DNA from: an uncultured Pelagimonas sp.
GTDB lineage: Bacteria; Pseudomonadota; Alphaproteobacteria; Rhodobacterales; Rhodobacteraceae
Direction of reading: 5' to 3'
Length of the DNA: 64,000 nt
Assembly: GCA_947497905.1 (NCBI GenBank)
Contig: CANMIH010000001.1
Coordinates: 372,001-436,000 of the forward strand
This document shows, piece by piece, positions 35,793 to 45,313 of the stretch. The position numbers were made by a program, and so were the translations under genes. Within the stretch, counting starts at the first letter, position 1; each line of letters begins with the position of its first letter. The notes under the pieces were generated by a model. That model was not told the DNA's origin, did no database searches, and saw only the letters and a program-made list of their open reading frames with translations.

Positions 35793-37098
35793 CGTTCGCA
35801 GCCTCGATATAGATCATGGGGTTGACGGGTTTGCCACCCACTCGAACTTCATAGTGCAGATGGGTCCCGGTCGATCGTCCAGTGTTCCCCATAGCAGTAA
35901 TTTTTTGCCCGCGCGAGACCCTTTGTCCGACCTTTACGAACAGTTTTGAGTTATGCGCGTAGCGGGTTTCAATGCCGAATTCATGCTGGATTTTGACCAG
36001 AAGTCCATAGCCAGATGACCAGCCAGCATGGGTCACAACCCCATCGGCGGTAGCGTAGATCGGGGTCCCATGGGGGGCGGCAAAATCCGTACCCGCATGC
36101 AAACGGCCCCAACGCATGCCGTAAGGTGATGTAAAGCGGAAGGCATTTTTCAGCGGCGAAGCGAAGGGTGCCTTCGACGCGGCAATCCGGTACAGGTTCA
36201 GGCGATCCATGTCTTCAAGGATCGAATTGGCGCGGTCGGTGTCCTGAGGCAATGTGCCGTGGCCACGGGTCGAAAAGCTCAAGGGCATGAGCGGACCGCC
36301 CTGACCGGAATAACCTTTGCGCACCTGTTTGAGGATCGAATCGGGATTCATGCCCGCGGCCTTGAACATCTTGTCCAGTGGCGCGACTGAGACGGTCATG
36401 GCGTCTTCAAGCTGACGGAAAATCCGGTCGTTTGCGTCCTCCATCATGGCAACCTCGGCTTCCATTTCCGCAGCGCGGGTCAGGGCCTCTTGCGCATCAA
36501 CAACGACCTGATCACGTTCGGCAGCGGTGCGCGCCAGGGCTTCGGCGAGGAAATCCAAAGTGCCGTCGCTTTCGGCGGTGCCAGCGGCGAGCGCCTGACC
36601 GTTGCCGTCGATCTGCTCTTGCAGAGAGGCGAGGCGGGCGTTGATTTCTTCGCGCTGGTTCATTGTGTCACGCAGGGTGGCCTGAATGACGTCAATTCCG
36701 GTTTCCAGTTCGCGGCGCCGCGTCTCGGATTCCAGCAGCTCGGTCTGCATCAGAGAGATCTGACGCAGGGCTGCGGTGAACCGGTCCTGAGCAGCGACGG
36801 CCTCAGAGGCGCGCATGTCGCGTTCGTTGGACAGGGCGTTGAGCCGTTGTTGATAGGTGATTTGTTCGCGGCGGGCCTGTTCGCGGAAATTGCCCGAGCC
36901 AATCGAATCCATCAACAAGATGGCAGTTGCGATAATCGACCACCCGACAACAACCGTGGCACCGGTAAAGGCAATTGCCTGGGTGCCCGATTTCAGTCGG
37001 ATAAATCGCGTGTCTGTATCAGACCGCAAAAAGAGCCGACGCTCGGGGAAGAAACGCTCAAGGAGCGCATGTGTCTTGATCGCCAGACGTGATCTCAT
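35782..37098 (-). CDS. M23 family peptidoglycan endopeptidase with coiled coil
   Basis: A 438-residue membrane-anchored protein. A helix near residues 40-60 (AIAFTGATVVVGWSIIATAILL) follows a basic cytoplasmic start; then a long coiled coil about 70-220; then the LytM/M23 domain with HAGTDFAAPHGTPIYATADGVVTHAGW and GRSTGTHLHYEVRVGG. The zinc ligands H, D and HxH are intact, so it should cut peptide cross-links. ATG at 37098 is chosen because AAGGA stands before it; a longer frame to 37179 exists. It precedes and overlaps the bactofilin gene. Confidence 0.93.
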   Translation of the reverse strand: MRSRLAIKTHALLERFFPERRLFLRSDTDTRFIRLKSGTQAIAFTGATVVVGWSIIATAILLMDSIGSGNFREQARREQITYQQRLNALSNERDMRASEAVAAQDRFTAALRQISLMQTELLESETRRRELETGIDVIQATLRDTMNQREEINARLASLQEQIDGNGQALAAGTAESDGTLDFLAEALARTAAERDQVVVDAQEALTRAAEMEAEVAMMEDANDRIFRQLEDAMTVSVAPLDKMFKAAGMNPDSILKQVRKGYSGQGGPLMPLSFSTRGHGTLPQDTDRANSILEDMDRLNLYRIAASKAPFASPLKNAFRFTSPYGMRWGRLHAGTDFAAPHGTPIYATADGVVTHAGWSSGYGLLVKIQHEFGIETRYAHNSKLFVKVGQRVSRGQKITAMGNTGRSTGTHLHYEVRVGGKPVNPMIYIEAANDVF

Positions 37099-37240
37099 CT
37101 GGTCCGTCCTTTGTAACCCGTCCCATTTGGTGCTCGAGTTAGGTTTTCGGCACCTTGCCAAAGGGAGTAGCCAGCGCATCTCCCTCTTGCAAGCATTTTG
37201 GCAACAGTGATTCGACAGATCGGCGAGCTGTGGCCGAAAT

Positions 37241-37254
37241 GGCGAAAATTCGCC
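37241..37254. repeat. Short perfect palindrome near the end of the DUF455 gene
   Basis: GGCGAA, AA, TTCGCC just past the stop at 37259 (minus strand). It may help end the DUF455 transcript; no strong T run is attached. Confidence 0.35.
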
Positions 37255-37258
37255 GAAA

Positions 37259-38113
37259 TTAGACCTTTCTGGGTGGAAGTTGATCCGCCAGAGGCCAATA
37301 GAAGTCTGGGGGGAGGCCCGCTTCGGCGCGCTTTTCCTCGTTGAACGGTGGTTTCAAAGCACCATGGAAATACTTGCGTACGAGAGCGTGGAATTCGTCT
37401 TTCGGGTCAAGGTTGTGGCGCCCGCACAGGAAGTGAAACCACTTGCTGCCATAGGCGACATGCCCAACTTCTTCAGCATAGATCACTTCCATCGAGGCAA
37501 CGGCCTTGTCGATGCCAGCTTTGCGAAAGATTTCGATCATGCCTGGCGAGACATCCAGGCCGCGCGCCTCAAGCACCATCGGGACAACCGCGAGGCGGCC
37601 CATAAGGTCATCTTTGGTGTCTTCGGCGGCGCGCCACATGCCCGCATGGGCGGGCAGGGCACCATAGTAACTGCCGAGATCTTCAAGACAGTCGCAGATA
37701 AGATTGAAATGATTGGATTCTTCGTCGGCTGCTTTGACCCAATCGTCATAGTAGCCAAGCGGCATTTCAACGTCGGCAAAGCGGGGGATGATGTCCCAGT
37801 GCAGATCGACGGCATTGAGTTCAATATGTGCAACGGCGTGAAGCAGGGCGATGCGCCCTTGCGGGCTGCCGGGCTTCCGCTTTGGGACATCACGTGGGTC
37901 CAAAAGCGCAGGTTCAGCAGGCCGAGCCGGGCGCAGCGGTGGATCCGCCCGCCCGATTGCTAGGGGAGTGCCTGCCGCACGGGCGGCAAACCACTGGGCT
38001 GCATAGTCCCGCGATTTCGCGGTTTTTTCACGGCCATCCGCAGTGGTCAGAACATCCACCGCCATTTCGCTCAAGCTTTTCATGCGCTGGGATGTGCCAC
38101 GATGCCGGTTCAT
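37259..38113 (-). CDS. DUF455 family ferritin-like protein
   Basis: A 284-residue protein of the DUF455 family with a ferritin-like helix bundle. The Glu and His iron-type positions appear in HAVAHIELNAVDLHWD, DWVKAADEESNHFNLI, PMVLEARGLDVSPGM and VIYAEEVGHVAYGSKWFHF. The substrate is unknown; relatives lie near tRNA-modifying or unknown oxidases. ATG at 38113 is given; a later ATG at 38083 (MKSLSEMAVDVLTTADG) gives a more typical start, and TTG at 38119 is possible; none has a clear ribosome site. It lies 11 bases after bcp, so it is likely co-transcribed. Confidence 0.87.
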   Translation of the reverse strand: MNRHRGTSQRMKSLSEMAVDVLTTADGREKTAKSRDYAAQWFAARAAGTPLAIGRADPPLRPARPAEPALLDPRDVPKRKPGSPQGRIALLHAVAHIELNAVDLHWDIIPRFADVEMPLGYYDDWVKAADEESNHFNLICDCLEDLGSYYGALPAHAGMWRAAEDTKDDLMGRLAVVPMVLEARGLDVSPGMIEIFRKAGIDKAVASMEVIYAEEVGHVAYGSKWFHFLCGRHNLDPKDEFHALVRKYFHGALKPPFNEEKRAEAGLPPDFYWPLADQLPPRKV

Positions 38114-38124
38114 TGCCAAGGGCG

Positions 38125-38577
38125 TTAGAGCGCTTTGACCACCTCAAGAACCTCTGCGGCGTGACCGGCAACTTTCACCTTGCGCCACTCATTGGCAATC
38201 GCGCCGGTTGCATCGATCACAAAGGTGCTGCGTTCGATCCCCATAAAGGTTTTTCCGTACATCTTCTTTTCCTTCCAAACACCGTAGGCCGCGCAGGCGG
38301 TGGCTTCAGTGTCGGCCAAAAGTGGGATGCCTAGCGCCTTTTTGCTGATAAACTTCTCGTGGCTTGCGAGGTCATCGGCAGAAATGCCAAACACCTGACA
38401 GCCCAAAGCGACAAATTCTGCGTTTAGTGCCGTGAAATCTAGACTCTCTGTGGTACAGCCGGGTGTGTTGTCTCGGGGGTAAAAGAACAAAACCACCGGA
38501 GCGCCGCGCAAGTCGGACAGCGTGACATCAGAGCCAGACGTGGAGGGCAGTGTGAAATCAGGGGCAAGGGTGGACAT
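38125..38577 (-). CDS. bcp: Thioredoxin-dependent thiol peroxidase
   Basis: A 150-residue peroxiredoxin of the Bcp/PrxQ group that reduces peroxides with thioredoxin. The peroxidatic Cys lies in FFYPRDNTPGCTTESLDF (Pro-x-x-x-Thr-x-x-Cys). A second Cys is present a few residues after VALG in the segment CQVFGISADD, typical of two-Cys Bcp. AAGGAG precedes the ATG. First gene of a two-gene unit with DUF455; divergent from the AsmA-like gene. Confidence 0.94.
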   Translation of the reverse strand: MSTLAPDFTLPSTSGSDVTLSDLRGAPVVLFFYPRDNTPGCTTESLDFTALNAEFVALGCQVFGISADDLASHEKFISKKALGIPLLADTEATACAAYGVWKEKKMYGKTFMGIERSTFVIDATGAIANEWRKVKVAGHAAEVLEVVKAL

Positions 38578-38662
38578 GTATGTCTCCTTTACGGGGATGG
38601 GATATGATGGCTTGCATCAGCAAATCTCATCTCAGAGATAATTCGGCAAGGCCAGTAATCCA

Positions 38663-41600
38663 GTGACTGCTCCTGACACAATCCCCCCACAACCGCGCCG
38701 CCGGCGCCGCAAAGGCGGTTTGCTGGCGTTGATTGCGTTTTTGGTGATGGTTGTGTCTGCCGCAGGTGTTGGCTTTGCCCTTGTTGGGCGCCCAGTGGAG
38801 GCGCCTGAGTGGGTGCGCGCCCGTATCGAACAGCGACTGGCTGAGGCCATCCCCGGACTGAATGTGGATTTCGGCCGGATGAGCCTTCAGGTCGAGGGCA
38901 TGGATCTCGCACGCTTTGTGCTTTGGGATGTTGACCTGCGCAATGAGCACGGAGAGGCCGTAGCGGCGCTGTCTGATATCGAAGCCGGTCTGTCTGCCCC
39001 GGCCTTGATGCGCGGGAAGCTTGAGTTGAAAGAGCTGCGGGTTTCTGGGGCATTTGTGACCATGCAACGCGACGAGCGTGGACGGTTTGGTCTGGCACTG
39101 GGTGATGTGTTCGCCAAAGGCACGACGGTGCCGGATATGGCCGAGATTGTGGCGCAGGTTGATCGCGCCGTCCAAACACCCCGCCTGGCCGGGCTGACTC
39201 GGTTTGAGGCGGACGCGCTGACCATTCGCTATGAAGACCTGCGCGCTCAGCGGGGCTGGACTGCGGATGGTGGTCGGCTCCGGTTAGAGCGCGATGGTGA
39301 CCGGTTGCGTGTGGGGGGAGACGTGGCGCTGCTCAGCGGCGGGGCTGGGGTCGCCACGGTTGAGCTGAACGCGGAGAGCCGCATTGGCGAGACGGCCGTC
39401 GATTTTGGCATCGTTCTTGGTGATCTGGGCGCGCGTGACATTGCAACCCAAAGCCCGGCTCTGGCCTGGTTGGACGATCTGGACGCCCCGATTTCCGGCG
39501 CATTGCGGTCTGAAATGGGGGAGGATGGCAATCTGGGGCCGCTGATTGCGACACTTCGCATTGGCAAAGGGGTGTTTCAGCCAACCACAGCCACCCGCGC
39601 CATCCCATTTGACGGAGCGCAGACCTATTTCACTTACGACCCTAAGGACGCCAAGCTCAGCTTTGATGAGATTTCACTCACCACCGAACTGGGTAAGCTG
39701 CGGGCCGAAGGATGGGCGCAGTTGGATGGTTTGGACACCGGTTGGCCTGAGGGGCTGACGGGGCAGTTCCGCCTGTCGAACATCGAGCTGACACAGGGCA
39801 CATTGTTTGATCACGATGCGCGGATTGCCGGGGCTGATGTCAGTTTCAAATCATCGTTTGATCCTTTCAAGGTAACCGTAGGGGAGCTGCGCAGCACAGA
39901 CCCCAAACTTCCCATTCGGGCCCGTGGTACGCTGTCTGCCGCGGCAGATGGATGGCAGTTGGCGCTTGACGCCTTTGCCACTGAGACAACGCCTGAACAG
40001 GTTCTCTCTTTCTGGCCCACAGGATTTAAACCCAAGACACGCAATTGGGTGGTTGAGAATGTGTTCAAGGGTGCACTGAGTGACATCACATTTGCCCTGC
40101 GGGCAAAGCCCAATGAAAAGCCACATACCTATCTGGATTTCCGGTTTGACGGCGGAGAGGTGCGCTATACCCGTGCTTTGCCTCCCGTCTCTAACGGGCA
40201 AGGGCGCTTGGTGATTGACGGTAACCGGTTGTCCGTACGGGTGGATGCCGGCCAAATCGAGCCGGGTGACGGTGGAGCGATTGATGTCAGTGGGTCAGAA
40301 TTTGTGATCCCGGACCTGACCCAGAAACCCGAAATCGGGCGTGTCGAGGTTCGGGCTACCGGCACAATGACGGCGGGACTGGCGCTGGTTGACAACGACA
40401 CCTGGCGGGTGCTGCGCAAGATCAACAAAGGCACGGATCTGGCGCAGGGGCAGGTGCGCGTTTCGGGGCGTCTGAAGCTTCCACTGGTCAAAGGCGTTAA
40501 GCTTGATCAGGTTGATATGAAGCTGACCGGCGTTCTCAGCGATGTGCGCAGCGACAAGATTGTGCCAGATCGCGTGTTGGCGGCGGACCAGCTTGAGATG
40601 ACGGTGACCAACTCACAGATTAGCATCAAAGGCGGGGCCCGTATGGATGGTGTGCCCGTGAGGGGCGAGTTCACACAACCGTTCCAGGGCGGTGAGGGGC
40701 GTGTTGTTGCTTCGGTGGACCTGAGTGACAAACATCTGCGCGCGCTTGGCGCGGGCTTGCCCAGCGGGCTGGTGAGCGGGGCAGGCGCGGGGCAGTTCGA
40801 GCTCAGCCTCCCAAGGGGACAACCGCCTAAGTTTACCTTAACCAGTACGCTGGCAGGTTTGGGCCTGTCGATCCCGGAACTGGGTTGGCGGTTGGGGCGG
40901 AATTCCAAAGGCAGTTTCCGCATCTCGGGGCGTTTGGGAAAGACGTTGTCTGTGGATGAGCTTAGTCTGAAAGCCGCTGGTCTAGACGCGCGTGGCACAC
41001 TCACCATTGGGTCGAACAATCTCTTTGAGACCCTTACCCTCTCTCGTCTGCGCATTGGGTCTTGGATGGATGTCGTGGGTCGCTTGCGGTCACGTGGCAA
41101 AGGGCGCGCTCCTGCGATCGAAGTGACCTCGGGCCGGGTGGATCTGCGGCAGAGCAACTTTGTGGCTTCTGGTTCGACGGGCGGAGGCGGCGGTGGTGGT
41201 TCGCCAATGAAGCTCGCATTAAATGAACTGCGGGTCACAGATAGCATTCGCCTGCGAAATTTCCGTGGAGATTTCCGCACCAGTGGCGGGTTCCAGGGCG
41301 AATTCACCGGGTCGCTTGGCAAGGGTGCCAATATTGCCGGTGTTGTGGTGCCGCGCCAAGGTGGCTCGGCCTTCCGCATCACCGCCTCTGATGCCGGTCG
41401 GGTGCTAGGGGCTGCGGGGCTGCAAAAAAACGTCTCTGACGGCAAGCTGCGTTTGGACATGACCCCGGTTGCGGGTCGCAAGGGCAGTTATGACGGCCGT
41501 TTGGTGATCAATGGAACACGGCTGCGCAACACCCCTGCGATTGCGGCCTTGCTGGATGCAATCAGCATCGTGGGCATTCTGGACCAGTTGAATGGTCCTG

Positions 41601-41944
41601 GAATCTACTTTGATGAGGTTGAGGCGTTGTTCCGCCTGACCCCCAGTCAGGTGATCCTGAGCAGATCTAGTGCAGTTGGCCCGTCGATGGGGATCTCAAT
41701 GGATGGGTACTATGATCTCGCGGCGGGGCGCATGGATATGCAGGGCGTGGTGTCACCGGTTTATGTGCTCAATGCCATCGGACGGTTGGTGTCCCCCCGC
41801 AAAGGCGAAGGTCTGATCGGATTTAACTTCAACATTCGCGGATCTGTTGATAAGCCGCGTGTCGCAGTAAATCCGCTTTCGGTCTTCACCCCGGGTCTGT
41901 TTCGTGAGATTTTCCGCCGACCTCCACCCAAGGTGTCGCAATAA
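38663..41944 (+). CDS. AsmA-like/DUF3971 large envelope protein
   Basis: A 1093-residue protein with a cytoplasmic Arg-rich start (PRRRRRKGG), one helix near residues 17-38, and then a long beta-rich periplasmic part. The C-terminal segment [35 protein letters not shown] is the conserved AsmA-like end. Proteins of this YhdP/TamB-like superfamily form bridge-like grooves between the two membranes and carry lipids. The first possible start is GTG at 38663; an in-frame stop lies just before it. The next gene, queA, starts 22 bases after the stop. Confidence 0.86.
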   Translation: MTAPDTIPPQPRRRRRKGGLLALIAFLVMVVSAAGVGFALVGRPVEAPEWVRARIEQRLAEAIPGLNVDFGRMSLQVEGMDLARFVLWDVDLRNEHGEAVAALSDIEAGLSAPALMRGKLELKELRVSGAFVTMQRDERGRFGLALGDVFAKGTTVPDMAEIVAQVDRAVQTPRLAGLTRFEADALTIRYEDLRAQRGWTADGGRLRLERDGDRLRVGGDVALLSGGAGVATVELNAESRIGETAVDFGIVLGDLGARDIATQSPALAWLDDLDAPISGALRSEMGEDGNLGPLIATLRIGKGVFQPTTATRAIPFDGAQTYFTYDPKDAKLSFDEISLTTELGKLRAEGWAQLDGLDTGWPEGLTGQFRLSNIELTQGTLFDHDARIAGADVSFKSSFDPFKVTVGELRSTDPKLPIRARGTLSAAADGWQLALDAFATETTPEQVLSFWPTGFKPKTRNWVVENVFKGALSDITFALRAKPNEKPHTYLDFRFDGGEVRYTRALPPVSNGQGRLVIDGNRLSVRVDAGQIEPGDGGAIDVSGSEFVIPDLTQKPEIGRVEVRATGTMTAGLALVDNDTWRVLRKINKGTDLAQGQVRVSGRLKLPLVKGVKLDQVDMKLTGVLSDVRSDKIVPDRVLAADQLEMTVTNSQISIKGGARMDGVPVRGEFTQPFQGGEGRVVASVDLSDKHLRALGAGLPSGLVSGAGAGQFELSLPRGQPPKFTLTSTLAGLGLSIPELGWRLGRNSKGSFRISGRLGKTLSVDELSLKAAGLDARGTLTIGSNNLFETLTLSRLRIGSWMDVVGRLRSRGKGRAPAIEVTSGRVDLRQSNFVASGSTGGGGGGGSPMKLALNELRVTDSIRLRNFRGDFRTSGGFQGEFTGSLGKGANIAGVVVPRQGGSAFRITASDAGRVLGAAGLQKNVSDGKLRLDMTPVAGRKGSYDGRLVINGTRLRNTPAIAALLDAISIVGILDQLNGPGIYFDEVEALFRLTPSQVILSRSSAVGPSMGISMDGYYDLAAGRMDMQGVVSPVYVLNAIGRLVSPRKGEGLIGFNFNIRGSVDKPRVAVNPLSVFTPGLFREIFRRPPPKVSQ

Positions 41945-41966
41945 CCTTCCCTCATGTGAGACAACC

Positions 41967-43019
41967 ATGCAGCTCAGCGATTTTGATTTTGATCTTCCCG
42001 AAACCTTGATCGCAACCCGACCGGCAAAACCCCGGTCCTCTGCACGTCTCTTGGTTGCCGAGGGGGAGGATATCACAGATGCGGTGGTGCGCGATATCTG
42101 TCAATGGCTGCGCCCGGGCGATCGGTTGGTGCTCAATGACACCAAGGTGATCCCTGCTCGTCTAAGCGGCGTGCGTCGCCGTGAAAGTGCGCAGGGGCTG
42201 ACCGAAGCCAAAATAGAAGTCACCCTTTTGGAGCCGCGCGCAGATGGCTGTTGGGCCGCGCTGATCAAACCACTGAAAAAATTGCGCGATGGCGAAGAGG
42301 TGCGATTCTCTGAGGATCTCAGCGCAAGGATGGTCGCGCGAGAAGAGGGGCAGGGCCTGCTGCAGTTCAATCTGTCCGGTGAGGATTTTGATGCAGCCCT
42401 GAATGCGGCGGGGGCAATGCCTTTGCCGCCTTACATCGCGGCTAAACGCGCGGCGGATGAACAGGACAAAGACGACTATCAAACCGTCTGGGCGGCCAAC
42501 ACCGGTGCGGTCGCGGCCCCGACGGCTTCATTGCATTTTGATGAGGCTCTCCTGCAAAAGCTGCGTGATCACGGCGTCACTTTCAGTCATGTGACGCTCC
42601 ATGTTGGGGCAGGGACGTTTCTGCCAGTGAAGGTGGATGACATCACCACGCATAAGATGCACGGAGAATGGGGCGAAGTATCAGACGCTGCGGCGGAGGA
42701 AATCGCCGCCACCAAGGCGGCAGGTGGCCGAGTGATCCCCGTGGGCACCACGGCGCTACGATTGATTGAAACCGCAGGACGTTCAGGTGAGATCGCACCC
42801 TTCGAAGGGGTCACCGACATCTTCATCTATCCGGGGTTCGACTTTCACGTCGCGGACGCTTTGATGACCAATTTTCACCTGCCAAAATCAACATTGATGA
42901 TGCTGGTTGCAGCCCTGGTTGGGCATGAGCGGATTTTGCAGATCTATGAGCACGCGCTGCGCGAAGGGTATCGGTTTTTCTCTTATGGCGATGCCTCTTT
43001 ACTGATCCCCAAGCGATAA
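41967..43019 (+). CDS. queA: S-adenosylmethionine:tRNA ribosyltransferase-isomerase
   Basis: A 350-residue enzyme that builds epoxyqueuosine on tRNA from SAM and the 7-aminomethyl-7-deazaguanine base. Motifs: [54 protein letters not shown]-like [31 protein letters not shown] and [19 protein letters not shown]. Full length. The ATG at 41967 is the family start; the frame is open upstream inside the AsmA-like gene. It probably belongs to one transcript with the AsmA-like gene. Confidence 0.97.
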   Translation: MQLSDFDFDLPETLIATRPAKPRSSARLLVAEGEDITDAVVRDICQWLRPGDRLVLNDTKVIPARLSGVRRRESAQGLTEAKIEVTLLEPRADGCWAALIKPLKKLRDGEEVRFSEDLSARMVAREEGQGLLQFNLSGEDFDAALNAAGAMPLPPYIAAKRAADEQDKDDYQTVWAANTGAVAAPTASLHFDEALLQKLRDHGVTFSHVTLHVGAGTFLPVKVDDITTHKMHGEWGEVSDAAAEEIAATKAAGGRVIPVGTTALRLIETAGRSGEIAPFEGVTDIFIYPGFDFHVADALMTNFHLPKSTLMMLVAALVGHERILQIYEHALREGYRFFSYGDASLLIPKR

Positions 43020-43209
43020 ACTGCCGGGTCACAAATCTGTCGAATATCCCTCGTGAAACCGTCGCCTTTGCCGGGTTTCTCTGCGTGCCAGAGTGCTCTG
43101 CCTAAAAATGCGACAAACCGACACCTTTTTTGCCGCAAAGGGTCGATTTCGAAACAGCGTAGATGCGTAGGGTGAGTAGACAGGTTTGATACATCGGCGG
43201 AGTAGAGCG

Positions 43210-44475
43210 ATGATCGACGTCATTAGAAATTCCTGGGCCCTTTTGTTGGGTATGTTGTTGTTGATGCTGGGCAATGGCCTTCAAGGCTCATTGTTGGGTG
43301 TCCGGGGGGCCGAAGCGGGGTTTTCCGCCCCGGTGATGTCGATGGTGATGTCGGGCTATTTTGCCGGCTTCCTGTTCGCGTCGAGGATGGTGCCAAACAT
43401 GATCCGTCGTGTGGGCCATGTGCGGGTGTTTGCGGCGCTGGGCTCGTTTGTCTCGGCTGTTCTGATTATGTTTCCGACCTTTCAGGATCCCATTGCCTGG
43501 ACGCTTGGACGCTGTGTCATCGGCTTTTGCTTCTGCGGTGTCTATGTGACGGCGGAAAGCTGGCTGAACAACGCGGCCACCAATGAAACACGTGGTCAGA
43601 CCTTGTCGGCCTATATGATTGTTCAGATGCTGGGTATTATTCTGGCGCAGGCCCTGTTGGTGGTGCCGGACGCCAGCGGATATTTGCTGTTTATCATTCC
43701 CTCGGTCTTGGTTTCGATTTCCTTCGCACCCATTCTGCTCTCGATCACTCCGACGCCAGCGTTTGAGGCGACCAAGCCCATGACGCTGCGCGAGTTGTAC
43801 GATGTGTCCCCGCTGGGCATGGTGGGCATGTTCCTGTTGGGGGGCATTTTTGCGGCGCAGTTTGGTATGGGCGCGGTATATGCGACGCAGGCCGGACTTG
43901 AGCTGGGGCAGATCTCGATCTTTATCGCCTCGTTCTATGTTGGAGCGTTGTTGTTCCAGTACCCGCTGGGGCGGATGTCGGATCGCATGGACCGTCGTTG
44001 GCTGATTATGATCGTTGCTGGGCTGGGCGCAGGTGCTGCGGCAATTGCCACGGTCATGGGCGGATATTTCTGGGCGCTCTGCGTCTCGGCCTTTATCATC
44101 GGCGGAACATCCAACCCTCTGTATTCATTGCTGATTGCCTACACAAATGACTTTCTCAACACGGATGACATGGCCAGCGCCTCCGCGGGGTTGTTGTTTG
44201 TGAATGGTGTCGGCGCCATCACCGGACCGTTGGTGATTGGTTATGCGATGCAGATTGTCGGTCCCCCGGGATTCTTTGTCTTGATCATGGCTCTGATGGC
44301 TGCAATTTCGCTCTATGCGCTGTTCCGTATGACGCAGCGTGCCTCGCCGAATGTTGGTGACACCAGCGTCTATGCGCCCATCAGCCCATCAGCGACCCCC
44401 GTGGCTATGGAAGTGGCGCAGGAATATGCGATCGAGGTGGCCGAAGAGGCCGAAAATGAAGAGGAACAGACCTGA
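43210..44475 (+). CDS. MFS transporter (YcaD-like)
   Basis: A 421-residue protein with 12 hydrophobic helices. The first reads SWALLLGMLLLMLGNGLQGSLLGVRG, and the loops hold RRVGHVRVFAALGS and GRMSDRMDRRWLIM. The GLQ and AESWLNNAATNETRGQ segments fit the YcaD/YfcJ-like group. The C-terminus ends in a Glu-rich tail (EVAEEAENEEEQT). The substrate is unknown. GGAG stands 8 bases before the ATG at 43210; an in-frame start at 43186 is less likely. Confidence 0.9.
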   Translation: MIDVIRNSWALLLGMLLLMLGNGLQGSLLGVRGAEAGFSAPVMSMVMSGYFAGFLFASRMVPNMIRRVGHVRVFAALGSFVSAVLIMFPTFQDPIAWTLGRCVIGFCFCGVYVTAESWLNNAATNETRGQTLSAYMIVQMLGIILAQALLVVPDASGYLLFIIPSVLVSISFAPILLSITPTPAFEATKPMTLRELYDVSPLGMVGMFLLGGIFAAQFGMGAVYATQAGLELGQISIFIASFYVGALLFQYPLGRMSDRMDRRWLIMIVAGLGAGAAAIATVMGGYFWALCVSAFIIGGTSNPLYSLLIAYTNDFLNTDDMASASAGLLFVNGVGAITGPLVIGYAMQIVGPPGFFVLIMALMAAISLYALFRMTQRASPNVGDTSVYAPISPSATPVAMEVAQEYAIEVAEEAENEEEQT

Positions 44476-44539
44476 CGCAAGACTCGGTGAGGTTGTGTCA
44501 GGATATGACAGAATTTGTTACTAGGAACAGCGCCTTGGG

Positions 44540-44563
44540 CTGTGTAACACTTTTATTACACAG
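44540..44563. promoter_or_regulatory. AT-rich perfect inverted repeat before the DUF924 gene
   Basis: Arms CTGTGTAA and TTACACAG, 8 bases apart, in an AT-rich stretch 27 bases before the ATG at 44591. There is no T run, so an operator is more likely than a terminator. The bound protein is unknown. Confidence 0.5.
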
Positions 44564-44590
44564 TAGGTGGCGCATTTGAGGAGAACAGGC

Positions 44591-45175
44591 ATGGCGACGC
44601 CGCAGGAGATCCTGCAATTCTGGCTACACGATGTGGAGCCAGAGGGATGGTACAAACACGATGACGCGCTGGATGCGCAGATCCGTGAGAGATTTATGGG
44701 TGATTGGGCGGCCGCAAAGGAGGGGCGCTATGCGCTCTGGCTAACCAGCCCCGAAGGTGTCCTCGCATATTCGATCCTGTTGGATCAGTTCCCGCGCAAT
44801 ATGTTCCGTGGGGAGGCCAAAGCCTTTTCAACGGATAGGCTGGCCCTCTCGGCGGTAAAGCAGGCCATCCATCGCGGGTGGGATCTGAAAATCGCCGAAC
44901 CGGCCCGTCAGTTTTTCTATCTTCCGCTGATGCATTCGGAGAACCTGTGTGACCAGGACCGTTGTGTGCGTCTGATGAAGGAACGGATGCCCGAAGGTGG
45001 TAAGGGGAACTTGCTACATGCCAAGGTGCATCGTGAAGTGATCCGCCAGTTTGGCCGCTTCCCATATCGCAATGAAGCGCTGGGGCGTAAATTCACTGCA
45101 GCCGAAACCGCCTATATTGCGGCGGGGGGCTATGGGGAAACTCTGCGCAGCCTGCAAGGCCCACAGGCCGCCTGA
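44591..45175 (+). CDS. DUF924 family protein
   Basis: A 194-residue protein with the family signatures EILQFWLHDVEPEGWYKHDDALD, LWLTSPEGVLAYSILLDQFPRNMFRG, FFYLPLMHSENL and FGRFPYRNEALGR. The fold is a TPR-like helix bundle; no reaction is known. GGAG stands before the ATG at 44591, so that start is better than the in-frame start at 44567. Confidence 0.92.
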   Translation: MATPQEILQFWLHDVEPEGWYKHDDALDAQIRERFMGDWAAAKEGRYALWLTSPEGVLAYSILLDQFPRNMFRGEAKAFSTDRLALSAVKQAIHRGWDLKIAEPARQFFYLPLMHSENLCDQDRCVRLMKERMPEGGKGNLLHAKVHREVIRQFGRFPYRNEALGRKFTAAETAYIAAGGYGETLRSLQGPQAA

Positions 45176-45193
45176 ACTTGAATTCTGGGTAGG

Positions 45194-45245
45194 GCCACGC
45201 CTTGGCGGCGGCCCACCCACCCTCCCACCGCCGCCAAGGCGCGGC
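45194..45245. repeat. Long GC-rich hairpin between the DUF924 and lpdA genes
   Basis: A 14-bp perfect stem (CGCCTTGGCGGCGG with CCGCCGCCAAGGCG) extended by GGCC on each side; the loop is a C-rich 16-base run. There is no T run. It may end the DUF924 transcript by a Rho-linked or processing mechanism. Confidence 0.6.
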
Positions 45246-45313
45246 CGGGGTGCATTGCCCTTGCGGAGCTGATCCGTTAGCGTCGGGTCAATGCGCCAGT
45301 CAGGGAGAGGCAA

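Noticed and set aside
40507-41481. 324-codon minus-strand frame
   Set aside because: Antisense to the AsmA-like gene; Pro/Arg/Ser-rich without a domain or a ribosome site.
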